A stretch of DNA of 8,281 nt from Legionella genomosp. 1 (GTDB taxonomy: Bacteria > Pseudomonadota > Gammaproteobacteria > Legionellales > Legionellaceae): positions 1 to 8,281 of the forward strand of contig CAMDMN010000081.1 in NCBI GenBank assembly GCA_945901965.1, written 5' to 3'. Numbering within the stretch: position 1 is the first letter of the stretch; each line of letters opens with the position of its first letter. Below are positions 6,788 to 8,281 of the stretch, one piece after another. The translations under genes and the position numbers were made by a program. The notes beneath the pieces were generated by a model, which did not search any database, was not told the DNA's origin, and saw only the letters and a program-made list of their open reading frames with translations.

Positions 6788-6806
6788 CTCCGCAAATAGT
6801 ACGGAG
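6788..6806. promoter_or_regulatory. fic operator site 1, 19-bp palindrome
   Basis: CTCCGCA-AATAG-TACGGAG has 7-base arms with one mismatch around a 5-bp centre. It lies just downstream of the fic -10 box, covers the expected start point, and its left arm contains the fic ribosome binding site (GGAG on the minus strand). Binding here would block both transcription start and leader use. It pairs with site 2 at 6842-6860. Confidence 0.68.
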
Positions 6807-6835
6807 ATTATAGTACATATTTACCGCGGTATCAA
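6807..6835 (-). promoter_or_regulatory. Sigma-70 promoter of fic
   Basis: On the minus strand the -35 box is TTGATA (6835-6830) and the -10 box is TATAAT (6812-6807), separated by 17 bases. The match is near consensus, so basal expression should be strong unless repressed. The spacer contains a perfect 10-bp palindrome, TACCGCGGTA (6822-6831). The predicted start is near 6800. Confidence 0.82.
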
Positions 6836-6841
6836 TATTTA

Positions 6842-6860
6842 TTCCGCAAATAATGCGGAG
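6842..6860. promoter_or_regulatory. fic operator site 2, 19-bp palindrome
   Basis: TTCCGCA-AATAA-TGCGGAG contains a perfect TCCGCA/TGCGGA inverted repeat around the same AATAR centre as site 1. It begins 6 bp upstream of the -35 box, so the two sites bracket the promoter with centres 54 bp apart, about five helical turns. A further half-site, CTCCGCAAAT, lies at 6876-6885. Confidence 0.66.
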
Positions 6861-6875
6861 ATTGGTGTGGTTATT

Positions 6876-6885
6876 CTCCGCAAAT
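6876..6885. promoter_or_regulatory. fic operator half-site 3
   Basis: CTCCGCAAAT repeats the left arm and centre of operator site 1 exactly, 34 bp beyond the start of site 2, but no matching right arm follows at the expected place. It lies at the junction with the IS3 transposase remnant, which may have replaced the second half. Confidence 0.4.
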
Positions 6886-6892
6886 CAGCTCA

Positions 6893-7012
6893 CTGGAGAA
6901 TGACTACATCTCGTTTTATAATCACAAAAGATTTCATCAATCACTAAAATATCAAAAGCCTATGGATGTTTATAATTACAGAGAGGAGCAGATAGTTAAA
7001 CTTGCAGCATAA
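6893..7012 (+). pseudogene. 3' remnant of an IS3-family transposase (OrfB)
   Basis: The frame ending at TAA 7010-7012 encodes LENDYISFYNHKRFHQSL, then KYQKPMDVY and a short basic tail. This is the C-terminal end of IS3-family DDE transposases, whose hallmark is I-x-x-YN-x-x-R-x-H-x-SL-x-Y-x-x-P-x-x-VY. Only about 40 residues survive. All three catalytic acidic residues and OrfA are missing. The recognisable part stops abruptly at about 6890, next to the fic operator half-site, so the fic segment seems to have replaced or deleted the rest. It is transcribed away from fic, towards gspE. Confidence 0.82.
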
Positions 7013-7073
7013 ACGGTTAATTGGGTAGGAAATAGATTGTTAAATAATTGTCTAGACAAATGGTGGCACTATA
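7013..7073 (+). mobile_element. Probable right end of the IS3-family remnant
   Basis: These roughly 60 bases after the transposase stop codon fit the usual short noncoding end of an IS3 element. TTGTCTAGACAAATGGTGGC (7048-7067), followed by ACTATA, has the look of an IS3-family terminal repeat (a TGTC stretch, then a GGTGGCA end). No left terminal repeat was found in the window, so the exact end, at about 7068-7073, is a guess. Confidence 0.45.
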
Positions 7074-7089
7074 AAATACTATAATATTT

Positions 7090-7126
7090 GTAGTGTGGGC
7101 AAAGGAGCGGCAGCGACGTGCCCACC
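7090..7126 (+). repeat. REP-like hairpin with GTAG foot, longer loop
   Basis: GTAG (7090-7093) is followed by TGTGGGC (7094-7100), a 19-nt loop (7101-7119) and GCCCACC (7120-7126), giving six pairs with the outermost pair mismatched. The stem belongs to the same family as 4157-4235. It lies 11 bp beyond the gspE stop codon and forms a hairpin in the gspE transcript, but no clean U-run follows. Confidence 0.66.
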
Positions 7127-7137
7127 ATGTCCTGAGA

Positions 7138-8281
7138 TTAAATCGAAGTAACCCGTAAAATTTCTGCAAGTGAGGTATCACCTGCTAATACTCTTTTAAA
7201 ACCATCATCGCGAATAGTTGGGGTTTTAGGTCGAAGATATGAATCTATATCTTGGATATTTTCATTGCGATGAATCATGCCTCTTAGGGTTTCATTAATT
7301 GTTATTAATTCATAAATTCCAGTGCGGCCTTTATAGCCTACATTAGAGCAATGCTCACATCCACAAGGCTCATATATATTAGATAAATCTGTTTTAGGTT
7401 TAATTCCCATTAGTTCTTTTTCATCATCACGCAATATATGTGGTATTTTACAATGATCACAGAGTTTTCTGACAAGCCGTTGTGCTATTAAACCTACGAT
7501 AGATGATGATAATAGAAAAGATTCAACGCCCATGTCATGTAATCTAGTTAAAGCTCCCAAAGCACTATTTGTGTGTAAAGTAGAAAGTACTAAATGGCCT
7601 GTAAGGCTCGCTTGAACTGCGATTTCAGCAGTTTCTAAATCTCTAATCTCACCAATCATCACCACATCAGGATCTTGTCGCAAAATAGCGCGTAAACCTT
7701 TGGAAAAGGTCATTTGTACTTTGGTGTTTACTTGGGTTTGGCCAACTCCTGGTAAATCGTATTCTATTGGATCTTCAATGGTTAAAATATTGCGACTTAC
7801 TTGATTAAGTTCAGTTAGCATCGCATATAAAGATGTGGTTTTTCCAGAACCTGTAGGGCCAGTTACTAAAATAATCCCATGCGGTTCTGCAATCATTTTG
7901 CGCATAAATTTTAGAGTTTCTTCAGGCATTCCAAGTAAGCTTAAATCAAGTTGTGCGGATTCTTTATCTAAAATTCTAAGTACAATTCTCTCGCCATGGT
8001 TTGAGGGCAACGTTGACACCCGGACATCGATATTATGACCTCCAATGCGTAATGTGATGCGTCCATCTTGCGGGATCCGTTTCTCTGCTATATCTAATTT
8101 AGCCATTACTTTTACACGAGAAATTACAAGTGGCGCTATACCTCGCTGAATTTCTAGTACCTCTTGTAAAACTCCATCAATACGATTACGGACTAAAACT
8201 CGATTTTCATAAGTTTCGATATGAATATCAGATGCTTTTTGCTTGATTGCTTGAGTAAAAAGGGCATTTAGAAGGCGTATA
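7138..8281 (-). CDS. gspE: Type II secretion system ATPase GspE (LspE-like), 5' end outside window
   Basis: GspE is the cytoplasmic hexameric ATPase that powers the type II secretion pseudopilus at the inner membrane. In total 380 C-terminal residues are visible. The frame stays open to the window edge, so an internal Met at 8106 is not the start. Visible-residue positions: ASDIHIE (16-22) and the MAKLDIAEKRIPQDGRI segment (59-75) of the N2 domain; Walker A GPTGSGKT (141-148); Asp box TIEDPIEY (167-174); Walker B DVVMIGEIRD (205-214); His box HLVLSTLHTN (229-238); and a tetracysteine zinc motif, C274/C277 and C308/C311. The zinc motif and the C-terminal LAGDTSLAEILRVT favour GspE over PilB, though PilB-like ATPases are close relatives. 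The stop codon is followed by a REP-like hairpin. A decayed second copy of the last 193 bp lies at 5357-5549. Confidence 0.95.
   Translation of the reverse strand, partial: IRLLNALFTQAIKQKASDIHIETYENRVLVRNRIDGVLQEVLEIQRGIAPLVISRVKVMAKLDIAEKRIPQDGRITLRIGGHNIDVRVSTLPSNHGERIVLRILDKESAQLDLSLLGMPEETLKFMRKMIAEPHGIILVTGPTGSGKTTSLYAMLTELNQVSRNILTIEDPIEYDLPGVGQTQVNTKVQMTFSKGLRAILRQDPDVVMIGEIRDLETAEIAVQASLTGHLVLSTLHTNSALGALTRLHDMGVESFLLSSSIVGLIAQRLVRKLCDHCKIPHILRDDEKELMGIKPKTDLSNIYEPCGCEHCSNVGYKGRTGIYELITINETLRGMIHRNENIQDIDSYLRPKTPTIRDDGFKRVLAGDTSLAEILRVTSI

Noticed and set aside
6874..6900. TTCTCC...GGAGAA as a third full fic operator
   Set aside because: The 15-bp gap and centre do not match the 19-bp consensus, and the right half belongs to the IS3 transposase codons. 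Only a half-site is kept.
7048..7059. TTGTCTAGACAA perfect 12-bp palindrome as an operator
   Set aside because: It is better explained as part of the IS3-like terminal region; no gene starts nearby that it could control.
1..8281. CRISPR arrays, tRNA or rRNA genes, riboswitches
   Set aside because: I saw no regularly spaced repeats, no tRNA-like cloverleaf and no rRNA sequence on either strand; the upstream regions show no riboswitch core I recognise.

Overview
The window looks like an AT-rich gammaproteobacterial chromosome. Legionella or a close relative is my best guess. The basis is the gene set (TruA, GlnRS, CysRS and a type II secretion GspE with a tetracysteine zinc motif), the AT-leaning codons and the style of the short hairpin repeats. 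This is inference from family recognition, not a database match.

Left half (about 1-4130), housekeeping and rightward: truA (tRNA pseudouridine synthase), then glnS and cysS. The two synthetase genes lie 2 bp apart and are surely cotranscribed. All three serve tRNA maturation or charging. The far left edge carries REP-like hairpins.

Middle (about 4130-7137), an accessory patchwork between two conserved genes. In order it holds: a pair of inverted REP-like hairpins; a leftward type II toxin-antitoxin operon (DUF1778 ribbon-helix-helix antitoxin, GNAT acetyltransferase toxin) with a readable promoter and a 12+12 bp operator; the C-terminal stub of an XRE-type regulator; a decayed second copy of the last 193 bp of gspE; about 110 bp of unassigned DNA; a leftward DUF4172-Fic AMP-transferase gene with a near-consensus promoter flanked by two 19-bp palindromes; the 3' tail of an IS3-family transposase; and another REP-like hairpin.

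Right end (7138-8281): the 3' two-thirds of gspE, leftward, running off the window.

The most informative point is the duplicated gspE tail. The two copies are 95% identical, 8 of the 10 differences fall on third codon positions, and homology ends within 1 bp of the stop codon. That is not what a fresh tandem duplication looks like. It suggests that the end of gspE was exchanged or displaced when the fic-bearing segment arrived, so this gene end looks like an insertion hotspot. I see no wholly new gene family. The most novel content is this locus architecture, the fic operator array, and hairpins that all carry a GTAG foot like those recognised by RAYT (TnpA-REP) transposases.
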